Shown one piece after another: positions 34,001 through 42,714 of a stretch of 64,000 nt of DNA (position 1 is its first letter; every line of letters starts with the position of its first letter). This DNA is from Paenibacillus radicis (ex Xue et al. 2023). GTDB lineage: Bacteria > Bacillota > Bacilli > Paenibacillales > NBRC-103111. The notes below the pieces were generated by a model. That model was not told the origin of the DNA. It made no database searches and was given only the letters and a program-made list of their open reading frames with translations. The stretch lies in NCBI RefSeq assembly GCF_024722015.1, contig NZ_JANQBD010000019.1:62001-126000 (forward strand). The letters run 5' to 3'. Position numbers and translations under genes: made by a program.

Positions 34001-36052
34001 TCAATTGGACAGCACAGCCATTCCTTCTTCGATGCTATCCGCTTCCCGTATACTAATCATTAATTGAAGCTTGTTGTACTGCTGTCTGGTTAAAAGCCTT
34101 TGTTGGAAAAGGGACTGGATTTCATCTCTCTCTGCCTGGATTGCAATCATTTCCAATTCCTTCACCTGCTCGTTCAAGCGCTGCTTCTCCGGATCAGAGG
34201 ATAACTGATCACGAAGCATAGCGATAATATAGTTGTATCGCTTAATAACCCGAGCAGCAGTGGTAGTAGCAGCGGAATCAGGGCTCTCCAAAGTGGTTTT
34301 GTGGATTCCTTCAACTGCTGCCTCTAATGACTGTATTTTTATCCGAATCATTTCCTTTTTATGGTCTGCCGATAAGGGGGTGAATGCAGCGCGTTTGGCC
34401 GGGATCAAAGTGGCGGCAAGCTTGCTGAATAGTATGGAAAACAGTATGTACCATAGATGCAGGGGGCTTGTCAGCGCTAGCTGAGCTCTCTTTAGATTGG
34501 TTTGCATTCTACTGGCATCTTCAACCCCGATACTGCCTTCCTGCAATAATTGCTCGACCAGCTGCTTTTCTTTCTCAATTCCCAATCTGCGCAACGCCAA
34601 TTCCTGCTGACGCTCACGACCGTTAATCCGGACTTCAGAGTTTCCGTTCATCAGCCCTGCCAATCGTAGTTCATAAGCATGGATTACGATAGAAGCTGCA
34701 ATACTATCGTCATTCTGTGCTTGCCTTACAGCTCCAAGCGCTGCAGCTATGGATCGGGACTCCGCTGTGGTTTCCTTATCATCGGAAGAAGTATCCGGCT
34801 GCGGGCTTTCCTTTGCAATCAATAAAGGCAATGTAATACTGGCCATCACAAGCGACAAGAGAATAACGCCGGCTGCCAAGAAAATAATCAGGTTTCTTTC
34901 TGGGAAGGGAGCTCCGCTGTCCAGAAACAGCGGTATCGTGAAGGCTCCGGCCAATGTCACGGCACCTCGCACACCGGAAACCGAAAGTAATAAAAGAGGT
35001 GTCCACGTAGTTGGTTTTGTTTCTTTGTTGCGTCGCATCCACGATAAGTGACCGAATACATACAGCCATAAAAAGCGCAGCGCAATTAACAGCACATAAA
35101 TGACTACCACGTAGCCTAATGCCTTTATGATGCTGTACATGGAATCATCAAATATATGCTGCACGATATCCGGAATCTGAAGACCAAGGATGACAAATAC
35201 GAGACCGTTTAAAATAAACAAGATTACAGACCAGGTGCTCTCCGAAACTACCTTTAGCTCGAGAGAAGAGGAGCGTGTGCGATCCTGCTCAACAGCATGG
35301 ACAATTCCACCGGCTACGGCAGCTAATATTCCTGAAAGCCCGGCATGCTCTGCCATTAGAAACAGCACGAACGGTGTAAGAATCTGTATCAGCATGTGTA
35401 CCGTAACATCCTCCATACCAAAGCGCCGAAGCAAGGACCGGAACCAGATGAACACCAGGGATAAGAAAGCGCCAAATATTAGCCCGCCAACAGAGACAAT
35501 AACAAAGCTGACTGAAGCTTCTTGGATGGAGAATACACCGGTCACTGCAGCTGCGATGGCGAACTTGAAAGCAACCAGCCCTGAAGCATCGTTCATCAGC
35601 CCTTCCCCTTCGAGCAGCCGATGAATTTTCTTGGGCAAATGAATTCTGGATGCTATGGCGCCTACAGCTACAACATCCGTTGGAGATAGAATAGCCGCTA
35701 GTCCAAAGGCTGCCGCGAGCGGAATAGTCGGAATCAGGGCGTGGATGGTGTAGCCACCAACAAGAACCGTTGCAAACACAAGACCTATGGCCAGAAGGAG
35801 AATAGGACCTTTGAGACTCCATAATTCCTCACGTGGCGTCCGCTGTCCGTCCTGGAACAATAGAGGGGCAATGAATAGAACAAAAAATAACTCCGGCTCC
35901 AGCGGTACATGCATGTGACCTGGCAATAGGACCACGATAATACCGAGGGCAATCTGGACGAGCGGTACCGGAATAATAGGAAGTAAATGATGGACCACTT
36001 GGGATATACCGACTAATGATATCAATACTAAAATATCTAAAAAGGTCTCCAT
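34001..36052 (-). CDS. Na+/H+ antiporter, CPA1 family (NhaP/YjcE type)
   Basis: 683 residues. About 12 membrane helices (1-420) with the CPA1 motifs FVLFIAPLLFQDGQR, AILSPTDVVAV and EGEGLMNDASGLV (the Asn-Asp ion-binding pair); a long cytoplasmic C-terminal helical tail (about 430-683) may regulate activity. Exchanges Na+ or K+ for protons. A TATAAT -10 lies upstream on the minus strand near 36110. Confidence 0.9.
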   Translation of the reverse strand: METFLDILVLISLVGISQVVHHLLPIIPVPLVQIALGIIVVLLPGHMHVPLEPELFFVLFIAPLLFQDGQRTPREELWSLKGPILLLAIGLVFATVLVGGYTIHALIPTIPLAAAFGLAAILSPTDVVAVGAIASRIHLPKKIHRLLEGEGLMNDASGLVAFKFAIAAAVTGVFSIQEASVSFVIVSVGGLIFGAFLSLVFIWFRSLLRRFGMEDVTVHMLIQILTPFVLFLMAEHAGLSGILAAVAGGIVHAVEQDRTRSSSLELKVVSESTWSVILFILNGLVFVILGLQIPDIVQHIFDDSMYSIIKALGYVVVIYVLLIALRFLWLYVFGHLSWMRRNKETKPTTWTPLLLLSVSGVRGAVTLAGAFTIPLFLDSGAPFPERNLIIFLAAGVILLSLVMASITLPLLIAKESPQPDTSSDDKETTAESRSIAAALGAVRQAQNDDSIAASIVIHAYELRLAGLMNGNSEVRINGRERQQELALRRLGIEKEKQLVEQLLQEGSIGVEDASRMQTNLKRAQLALTSPLHLWYILFSILFSKLAATLIPAKRAAFTPLSADHKKEMIRIKIQSLEAAVEGIHKTTLESPDSAATTTAARVIKRYNYIIAMLRDQLSSDPEKQRLNEQVKELEMIAIQAERDEIQSLFQQRLLTRQQYNKLQLMISIREADSIEEGMAVLSN

Positions 36053-36185
36053 TCTGTCAATCTCCGTTCTGTGTCTATGTAAATTTATGGTTGGGGGCTA
36101 TAAGCTATTATAGACAAATAAAATGGAAACCAACACACCGACCTTGGTGTTAATGGAGTGTGCAGGTCGTTGTGCCGGTTTATAG

Positions 36186-36880
36186 ATGATGGTATTAATC
36201 AATTGGAATAGTAATATAGATGGCGGTGCCCCAACCGAATTTACTGTGGATACGAATGCCAAATTGTTCTCCATAGGTTTATTCTCGGTAATTGTTTATT
36301 TGCAGCCAGTGCTTGTAGCTATTTTCGCATGGATGTGGCTGGGGGAGCGTATGTCCATTCTGAAGGTCGTGGGATTGTTGCTCGGCTTTCTGGGGGTAAC
36401 GGTGGTCAGCGTGCAAGGGTTTTATGGGTATATTTCATTGCTTGGCATTGCACTGGCTTTGGGTTAAGCTATTGGTTGGGGACTCGGAACGGTTTATGTG
36501 AAAAAGGTAAGCTATCGAGTGGATTCTATGTGTCATGCAGCATTTCAATGTTTAATCGGAGGCTGTTTGTTAACGGGTATGGCTTGATAGGGGAGCGTTG
36601 GGGTGATGTCGTATGGAATCTGACCTATGTTTCAGTATTGCTTTACGGGGGGATACTAGGAGTTGCGGCTTCCTGGGCAGTCTATTTTACACTGGTTAAT
36701 TCCGGGGATGTGAGCAAGGTGGCTTCCTATACCTTTCTCGTTCCTTTTGTATCGATTTTAACCGGAACGCTTCTTCTAAGGGAATCGTTTACGTTTCAGC
36801 TCTTTGCAGGACTAATCCTGATTGCTGTCAGTATATTTTTCATTAACGGCAAGCCCAAAAAGATTCAGCAAATGGCTTAA
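36186..36880 (+). pseudogene. Degraded EamA/DMT transporter gene
   Basis: A DMT exporter broken at several points. The first frame (36186-36464) gives ...YLQPVLVAIFAWMWLGERMSIL and stops at TAA 36465; the same frame continues in family-like sequence (IGWGLGTVYVKKVSYRVDSM) to TGA near 36584. The remainder (GDVVWNLTYVSVLLYGGILG to the C-terminus at 36880) is in another frame. The first helix or two of the family are also missing at the 5' end. At least one nonsense codon and one frameshift make it nonfunctional. The ATG-containing aspartase gene follows 30 bases later. Confidence 0.85.
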
Positions 36881-36910
36881 GAGCAAGCCGATCAGAAGGG
36901 AGACAGTAAC

Positions 36911-38335
36911 ATGTTGAACGAAGGAGTACGAATAGAGAAAGATTTTTTAGGAGAGAAGGAAGTGCCTCAGGGTGCTTATTACGGGATTCAAACCTTAAGA
37001 GCTGTGGAAAATTTCCCGATTACCGGATACAGAATCCATGAAGAGCTGATTAAAGCTATAGCTATGGTCAAAAAGTCGGCAGCATTGGCAAATATGGAAA
37101 TAAAGCAATTAAATCCGCGTCTGGGTAACGCCATTGTAGAAGCTGCAGGAGAAGTGATTTCCGGACATTGGCATGATCAGTTTATCGTGGACCCGATTCA
37201 GGGAGGTGCAGGAACTTCCATTAATATGAACGCAAACGAGGTTATAGCCAATCGGGCTATTGAGCTTCTTGGAGGAGCCAAGGGCGACTACTTTTCCCTA
37301 AGCCCTAATTCGCACGTTAATATGTCCCAATCAACTAATGACAGCTTTCCTACAGCTATTCATATTGCGGTCTTATCGTTAATTGAACGGCTGTTGGTAA
37401 CTTTGCAGCATTTACATGGAACGTTTTTACGAAAAACAAAGCAATTCGACGGAGTCATTAAAATGGGTAGAACCCATTTACAGGATGCGGTTCCGATTCG
37501 GCTCGGCCAGGAGTTTGAAGCTTACAGCCGGGTGCTTGAGAGGGATATAAAAAGGATCACGCGGACGAAAGAGCATTTATATGAAGTGAATTTGGGGGCC
37601 ACCGCAGTAGGAACGGGTCTGAATGCCGATCCCCAATATATTGTCAGGTCCGTTGAAATATTAGCTGGCCTTAGCGGGCTGCCTTTAAAAAATGCCGAGC
37701 ATTTACCTGATGCTACTCAAAATACCGATGCTTACACGGAAGTTTCTGCCGCTCTGAAGGTATGTATGATTAATATGTCAAAGGTGGCAAATGATTTGCG
37801 TCTAATGGCTTCCGGACCGCGCGCCGGCTTGGGGGAAATCAGCCTTCCCGCTCGTCAGCCTGGTTCGTCGATTATGCCGGGTAAAGTCAATCCGGTGATG
37901 TGCGAGGTAATCAATCAGGTAGCTTTTCAAGTGATTGGCAATGACCATACGATTTGTTTGGCTTCAGAAGCGGGGCAGCTTGAATTAAACGTAATGGAAC
38001 CGGTGCTGGTTTTTAATTTGCTGCAATCTTTAAGCATGATGAATCAGGCCTTTGGAGTATTCAATACTCACTGTTTGGAAGGGATAGAGGCCAATGAACA
38101 GAGATGCAAGGAGTATGTGGACAAAAGTGTTGGTGTTATTACGGCGCTGAATCCCCATCTTGGCTATGAAATAGCCGCAAGAATTGCACGTGAAGCTATT
38201 GAAACGGGACGATCCTTGCGTGAGTTATGCCTGCTATATAATGTGATGACGGAAGAAGAGCTGGATATTATTTTGGATCCTTACCAAATGACTCAGCCGG
38301 GAATAGCCGGAAAGGTGCTGCTGGATAAAAATTGA
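36911..38335 (+). CDS. aspA: Aspartate ammonia-lyase
   Basis: 474 residues, the usual length of the aspartase/fumarase superfamily. Deaminates L-aspartate to fumarate and ammonia as a cytoplasmic homotetramer. Motifs in order: PIQGGAGTSINMNANEV, SPNSHVNMSQSTNDSFPTA, GRTHLQDAVPIRLGQEF and the signature GSSIMPGKVNP (about 318-328) that forms the mobile catalytic loop. An asparaginase partner is not present. GAAGGGAG precedes the ATG. Confidence 0.93.
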   Translation: MLNEGVRIEKDFLGEKEVPQGAYYGIQTLRAVENFPITGYRIHEELIKAIAMVKKSAALANMEIKQLNPRLGNAIVEAAGEVISGHWHDQFIVDPIQGGAGTSINMNANEVIANRAIELLGGAKGDYFSLSPNSHVNMSQSTNDSFPTAIHIAVLSLIERLLVTLQHLHGTFLRKTKQFDGVIKMGRTHLQDAVPIRLGQEFEAYSRVLERDIKRITRTKEHLYEVNLGATAVGTGLNADPQYIVRSVEILAGLSGLPLKNAEHLPDATQNTDAYTEVSAALKVCMINMSKVANDLRLMASGPRAGLGEISLPARQPGSSIMPGKVNPVMCEVINQVAFQVIGNDHTICLASEAGQLELNVMEPVLVFNLLQSLSMMNQAFGVFNTHCLEGIEANEQRCKEYVDKSVGVITALNPHLGYEIAARIAREAIETGRSLRELCLLYNVMTEEELDIILDPYQMTQPGIAGKVLLDKN

Positions 38336-38363
38336 TTGGTGTCAGAATTAAGCCAAGGCTGGA

Positions 38364-38711
38364 GTGATTACCAAAGAAGCCGTTATTGAGGGCGGCAACG
38401 GGCATGGATGCGTGTCTACAGATGTCGGCGATGTAAGTTGGCTTGTGCCTACTGGACAAGTATATGTGATGACCTGCGCATTCAGAACAATGCCGCATAG
38501 CTGGCAGATGGTTGCACAAGGCGAATCTTCTATTGCCCACAAGGGTTTGCTGTTAGCCGGTAAGGTTATGGCTTCCTCTGCCATTGAGGCCATGCTAAAC
38601 CCGGAAATTATTGAAAAAGCAAAAGCTGAGCATAAAGAACGTTTGGAGGGTGAAGTATACCAGTCGTTGATACCGCTCGGCACCAAGCCTACTCCGATCC
38701 GTACTAACTAA
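38364..38711 (+). pseudogene. C-terminal remnant of an M20 amidohydrolase (AbgB-like)
   Basis: About 115 residues equal to the C-terminal end of p-aminobenzoyl-glutamate hydrolase-type M20 peptidases (VSTDVGDVSWLVPTG, then PHSWQMVAQGESSIAHKGLLLAGKVMA). The metal-binding N-terminal two thirds is absent, and a TAA lies in frame at 38349. Whether the GTG at 38364 is used is unknown; the product could not be a working peptidase. Confidence 0.8.
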
Positions 38712-38806
38712 TTTCAGCCAGTTAAGCTTTGGCAGGGGATCTGCTGTTCTGTTTCGGAAGTCAATTTTGGATTTATTGAGCCATTGCTATTATTGATTCA
38801 TAGAAC

Positions 38807-38857
38807 AAAAGCCTCCGAAACCACTTTGACAGAGAAAAGCGGTTTCGGAGGCTTTTT
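38807..38857 (+). terminator. Strong terminator, part of a repeated element
   Basis: A perfect 16-bp stem AAAAGCCTCCGAAACC / GGTTTCGGAGGCTTTT with loop containing CACTTTGACAG. The loop motif and the sequence after the stem resemble the terminator at 45987-46030. Confidence 0.8.
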
Positions 38858-38912
38858 TGTTTGAACTTTGGGACCGGTTCACTCCGCTCTAACAGCCCAA
38901 TTCTTTTATATA

Positions 38913-39857
38913 TTAGAGCTCGATTTGTTCAATCCACAGGATACGCTTCGTTTTCATTCCTGCCAGTGCCGACTCGGCGGCACTATGCTCCGTTTGGAGC
39001 TGGCGAACGATGGTGCGGATATGATGAATTGCCTCAAGCGTTTGGTCTTGTGCATGTTGGATGCGGCCTTGGACGACCCAGTCGGTAATCAATCCGTCGA
39101 ACCAATAATCGGCCATCTTCAGCAGTCCGCTTATTTCTATATGGATGTCCACGCTGCGCTTCAAATCGGCCAGCTCGTTACGGAAATTCAGCAGCAGACG
39201 GTTTGCATTATGAATATACTGTTTGGCGTCGTCGACATGGTTGTGCTTCACATGTGTACTGATGGTACCGCCGCCCAACATATCCCATTTCCCCCAATTT
39301 TCCGCTTTCTCCAAGCTTGCGGAGGCATCCTCCAGCGAGGCCAGCACCCGTCGTCCAGCGGTCAAAGCCTCAAAGATTTCTTTGACAAGAACGGCCTGAT
39401 CCGAGATTCTTCCATCCATCTCAGCCAGCATGTTGGCCGAGGATGAAGACTCTCTGCGCAGGACAGATTCCATCTCAGCCATGAGCTTCTCGTACTCGCG
39501 CTCTGCGTTGCGGTAGTCCATGAGATCATTGCCGACCTGCTCCAAATCGGCTTCCATGCCCTCGAGCGCCTGCTTGGCTTCTTGCAGCTTGAGTGCTGCA
39601 GCTAACGCCTGTTGACGCTCCATCTCAAGCTGTTCTTCTTTGTTTCGAAGAATCGTATGAAACAGGTTGGCAAGAGACATTCGTGTCAATTTGTCCACAT
39701 CTAATTGCTCCGATTCCAATTGCAGCTCGAGCTGTATGATGAGCCGCTCCTGCTTGCGAGTTTCCTTCAGCAGCTCCTCTTTTCGGCGTTCCGCCTTTTG
39801 AAGGCGGAATTTCCGTTCCTTCGCTTCCATCAGTCGGCTGTGCAATGAGTCTGGCAT
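38913..39857 (-). CDS. Coiled-coil hypothetical protein
   Basis: 314 residues, no signal peptide or membrane helix. Residues about 5-140 form an extended heptad-rich coiled coil (ERKFRLQKAERRKEELLKET..., EQLEMERQQALAAALKLQEA). The C-terminal half is helical with a distinct NWGKWDMLGGGTISTHVKHN loop. Family not recognised; Bacillales proteins of this shape occur without known role. AAACGGAGGATTATCC precedes the ATG on the minus strand. Confidence 0.7.
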   Translation of the reverse strand: MPDSLHSRLMEAKERKFRLQKAERRKEELLKETRKQERLIIQLELQLESEQLDVDKLTRMSLANLFHTILRNKEEQLEMERQQALAAALKLQEAKQALEGMEADLEQVGNDLMDYRNAEREYEKLMAEMESVLRRESSSSANMLAEMDGRISDQAVLVKEIFEALTAGRRVLASLEDASASLEKAENWGKWDMLGGGTISTHVKHNHVDDAKQYIHNANRLLLNFRNELADLKRSVDIHIEISGLLKMADYWFDGLITDWVVQGRIQHAQDQTLEAIHHIRTIVRQLQTEHSAAESALAGMKTKRILWIEQIEL

Positions 39858-39968
39858 GGATAATCCTCCGTTTCCTTTTTTCGAAATAGCCTTATTTTCA
39901 TTACGTCGTCACCGCACTTCGGTTTCCAATAGTTAGATTATAGCTGAACGAATCAGAAAAAACTGCAC

Positions 39969-39997
39969 TTGACTTAGAGTTGACTCTAAGCTATAAA
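39969..39997 (+). promoter_or_regulatory. Promoter with MerR-type palindrome
   Basis: TTGACT (39969-39974) and TATAAA (39992-39997) flank a perfect 8-2-8 palindrome CTTAGAGT-TG-ACTCTAAG (39973-39990). It lies upstream of the MDR oxidoreductase-merR-SDR operon, a layout typical of autoregulated MerR-family control. The spacer is 17 bases, shorter than the usual 19-20 of MerR promoters. Confidence 0.75.
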
Positions 39998-40036
39998 ATG
40001 CAATTATCTGATATTCCAGTTGGAGGAGACATGCTT

Positions 40037-41047
40037 ATGTTGAATACGCGCGTAGTTGTAACCCGGTACGGAGGAGCTGATGTTCTTGATACGATAGAGG
40101 AGCCGCTGTGTATGCCCCATAAAGGGGAGCTTCGCATTAAAGTTCAGAGTGCTGGAGTCGCTCTTGCGGATATTATGAGAAGAGAGGGCGTATATCCGCT
40201 ATCGCCAACGCCTCCATTCACACCGGGGTATGATATAGTTGGAGTTGTTGATGAACTGGGAGAAGGAGTCGGACACTATTCACGTGGTGAGCGGGTTGGC
40301 GCCTTTTTTAACGGAACCGGCGGTTATTCAGCGTATGTATATGTAACGGTTGAGGATGTATTCAAAGTACCTGAATTTATTGATGCTGCACAAGCCGTTG
40401 CGATTATTCTCAACTATGTGACAGCCTATCAAATGCTTCACCGTATTGCTAAGGTTTCCGAAGGGGAGAACATCCTTATCCATGGCGCAAGTGGTGGCGT
40501 GGGATCCGCACTGCTGGAGCTTGGAAAGGTTGCGAATGTAATTATGTTCGGCACGGCTTCCGCAAGCAAGCATCACAGTGTTTCCCAATTTGGTGCAACG
40601 CCAATTGACTATCGGAATGATGATTTTGTCCAGGTGCTCGGTCATTTGGTTCCGCAAGGCATGGATGCAGTGTTTGATCCTATAGGGGGACAGAATTGGC
40701 AGCGATCGTTTCAAACTTTAGGTACAAAGGGTAGGTTTGTCGGCTACGGCTACACCTCTGTTTTGGGGCATGAGAATCGCGAGAATTGGGTTAAGGATTG
40801 GACAATTTTATCGGAGACAAAGCAAACGGACCAAGGAAACCCAGCTTATCTATATAGCATTACAGCTTTAAGAAAAGAAAGACCGGATTGGTTTAAGGAG
40901 GATGTGGGTGTTCTGTTCTCATTGCTGGAGCAGGGACGAATAAATCCGGTGATTTCCCACCGAATTCCGTTGTCTGAAGCGGCATATGCGCAGCAGTTGC
41001 TTGAGAAGTCATTATCTGTTGGGAAAGTTGTATTGATTGGTCTATAA
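40037..41047 (+). CDS. MDR-family oxidoreductase (quinone-reductase-like)
   Basis: About 336 residues of the medium-chain dehydrogenase/reductase superfamily without catalytic zinc ligands. GroES-like N-terminal part (HKGELRIKVQSAGVALADIMRREG, PGYDIVGVVDELGEGV) and NADPH-binding Rossmann part with HGASGGVGSALLELGK and FDPIGGQNW. Likely reduces quinones, enals or electrophilic carbonyls. The ATG at 40037 is eight bases after GGAGGAG; another ATG at 40031 is too close. Operon with a MerR regulator, so probably inducible by an electrophile. Confidence 0.85.
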   Translation: MLNTRVVVTRYGGADVLDTIEEPLCMPHKGELRIKVQSAGVALADIMRREGVYPLSPTPPFTPGYDIVGVVDELGEGVGHYSRGERVGAFFNGTGGYSAYVYVTVEDVFKVPEFIDAAQAVAIILNYVTAYQMLHRIAKVSEGENILIHGASGGVGSALLELGKVANVIMFGTASASKHHSVSQFGATPIDYRNDDFVQVLGHLVPQGMDAVFDPIGGQNWQRSFQTLGTKGRFVGYGYTSVLGHENRENWVKDWTILSETKQTDQGNPAYLYSITALRKERPDWFKEDVGVLFSLLEQGRINPVISHRIPLSEAAYAQQLLEKSLSVGKVVLIGL

Positions 41048-41067
41048 AAAGAAAGGAGACGCCCCTC

Positions 41068-41487
41068 ATGTACTCTATCGGAGAAATATCGAAACTGACG
41101 GGGATTACGGCTTTTACACTTAGATATTATGAAAAGATAGGCATTCTTCCCAAACCGGGTCGCCAGGATGGAATGCGGCGTTATGATGATCAGGAGCTCC
41201 AGTTTATTCGGTTTATTCATGGGTTAAAGCAGACGGGGATGAGCTTGGAGAGCATCGCAGCTTTTACAAAGGACGGTTGTATCCTTACCCTTAACGATCA
41301 GGATGTAGACATTAGCGGTTCGCTGCAGGATAGAATCAGCATGCTGGCACGGCACATCGATCAGTTGGAGCAGCAGATTAAGCATCTGGAAACGGTCAAG
41401 GAGATCGCGCAGGAAAAAAGCCGGTTCTATTCGAATATGTTGAAAGAGCAAGCATTCAAGAAAGTCCAAAGCAATGTTAACCATTAA
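41068..41487 (+). CDS. MerR-family transcriptional regulator (AdhR/NmlR-like)
   Basis: 139 residues. Winged HTH at 1-70 (YSIGEISKLTGITAFTLRYYEKIGIL), then a long dimerisation helix (RISMLARHIDQLEQQIKHLETV). One cysteine (KDGCILTLN) near the hinge could sense aldehydes or other electrophiles, as shown for AdhR/NmlR, but equivalence is not established. Probably binds the 8-2-8 palindrome upstream. Confidence 0.88.
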   Translation: MYSIGEISKLTGITAFTLRYYEKIGILPKPGRQDGMRRYDDQELQFIRFIHGLKQTGMSLESIAAFTKDGCILTLNDQDVDISGSLQDRISMLARHIDQLEQQIKHLETVKEIAQEKSRFYSNMLKEQAFKKVQSNVNH

Positions 41488-41502
41488 AAGGAGGAGAATC
41501 AA

Positions 41503-42303
41503 ATGAATTTAGGACTTGCCGGTAAAATAGCGATTGTCACAGGGGCAAGCGCGGGGATTGGGTTTGCCTGCTCTAAAGCGCTGTTCGAGGAAGGGGCTTC
41601 CGTCGTAATGGTGGCGCGGGATGCTGAGCGCATGCTGCAAGCTGCTGCTGCGATTCGTGAGGGACATCCTGCGGGGGATGCTTCGCGCATCGTCACAGTA
41701 AGTGGTGATATGCGCGAGTCGGAGACGGTGAAGCGAGCGGTAGCAACCGCTTTGGAATGTTTTGGCCGCATCGATATATTAATTAATAATGCCGGGTCGG
41801 CGAAGGCAGGCTCGTTTTTCGAGCTGCCGGAGGAGGCGTTTATGGATGCATGGAGCTTGAAGCTGCTCGGGTACATCCGAATGGTGAAGGAAGCGGCACC
41901 CCATATGATCAATCAGCGTGACGGCCGCATCGTTAATATCGTCGGTGGAGCAGGACGCACACCGGGCCCGGCGTTTCTGGCGGGCAGTACCGCCAACGCG
42001 GCGCTGCTTAACTTCACGAGAGGGGTTTCCAAGGAACTGGCTAAATCCAATGTGAGAATTAACGCCATTTCCCCGGGAACTACGGCTACAGAGCGGGCTG
42101 AAAGGCTGGCTGAGCAGCATGCAGAGGCTAAAGGAGTATCCGTTGATGCTCAAAAAGCGGAGATGAATGCAGCTATTCCGCTTGGGCATATGGTAGACCC
42201 GGCTGAGATAGCGGCGATGGCGCTCCTGCTCGTTTCCGACCGAGTTCCTTCGATCACGGGTACGGAAATTGTAATTGACGGCGGACAGCAGCCGGGTGTT
42301 TAA
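41503..42303 (+). CDS. SDR-family protein with altered catalytic residues
   Basis: 266 residues. Rossmann motif TGASAGIG and the LINNAGSA element are kept. The usual Ser...YxxxK catalytic set is not: where Y-S-A-S-K is expected the sequence reads G-S-T-A-N (AGSTANAALLNFTRG) and the Ser strand reads NIVGGAG. It may use another mechanism or act as a binding protein. Third gene of the MDR-merR operon; RBS AAAAGGAGGAG. Confidence 0.8.
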   Translation: MNLGLAGKIAIVTGASAGIGFACSKALFEEGASVVMVARDAERMLQAAAAIREGHPAGDASRIVTVSGDMRESETVKRAVATALECFGRIDILINNAGSAKAGSFFELPEEAFMDAWSLKLLGYIRMVKEAAPHMINQRDGRIVNIVGGAGRTPGPAFLAGSTANAALLNFTRGVSKELAKSNVRINAISPGTTATERAERLAEQHAEAKGVSVDAQKAEMNAAIPLGHMVDPAEIAAMALLLVSDRVPSITGTEIVIDGGQQPGV

Positions 42304-42465
42304 AAAAGAACGAATAAGTTCCTTTCATACGAAATTCCAGCGGCGGTTATACTGCATTTTAGGAAGCTTGGGAAGCTATAGGTCGCTTAGTTTAGGTTAG
42401 AGATTGCAATACCTATATGTTTCGTGCTAAAGTAAAAAGTAATTATTTTCAAGGAGGTGAGGTAG

Positions 42466-42609
42466 GTGAATCACGAGATGGTGAACAACCGTATTAGCCA
42501 GCTGCCGATTGCTATGGCTGGCCTCGTTCATGCTTTTTCTTGCAATGGGAGAAGTCTGTCCGTTTATACCTATACGTTGTTACCATTCGCGAGAAGATGC
42601 CTACCTTAA
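42466..42609 (+). CDS. Candidate leader peptide of the ABC-F gene
   Basis: 47 codons from a GTG eight bases after a very strong site AAGGAGGTGA (42451-42460); product begins MNHEMVNNRISQLPIAMAGL and ends at TAA 42607-42609. It ends 26 bases before a terminator-like hairpin that precedes the ABC-F start. Translation of the leader, and its stalling by an antibiotic, would be expected to control readthrough, as for known antibiotic-resistance ABC-F genes. Confidence 0.65.
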   Translation: MNHEMVNNRISQLPIAMAGLVHAFSCNGRSLSVYTYTLLPFARRCLP

Positions 42610-42635
42610 CCGATACGGATTGCTGTATCATTCGA

Positions 42636-42668
42636 AGGGTCGCGGCTTGCTGCTGCGGCTCTTTTTTT
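42636..42668 (+). terminator. Attenuator-like terminator before the ABC-F gene
   Basis: AGGGTCGC / GCGGCTCT pair (eight base pairs, including G-U pairs) around a 11-base loop, then TTTTTTT (42662-42668), 46 bases before the ABC-F start codon. A further hairpin GATAC-GGATTGCT-GTATC lies at 42612-42629. Confidence 0.65.
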
Positions 42669-42714
42669 GTCGTTCGGATTGTGGATAGGGTCTTCATCTC
42701 TGGGAGGATCTTAT

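Noticed and set aside
35289..35822. Minus-strand 177-codon frame inside the antiporter gene
   Set aside because: Out-of-frame shadow of the antiporter with Cys/Arg-rich nonsense composition.
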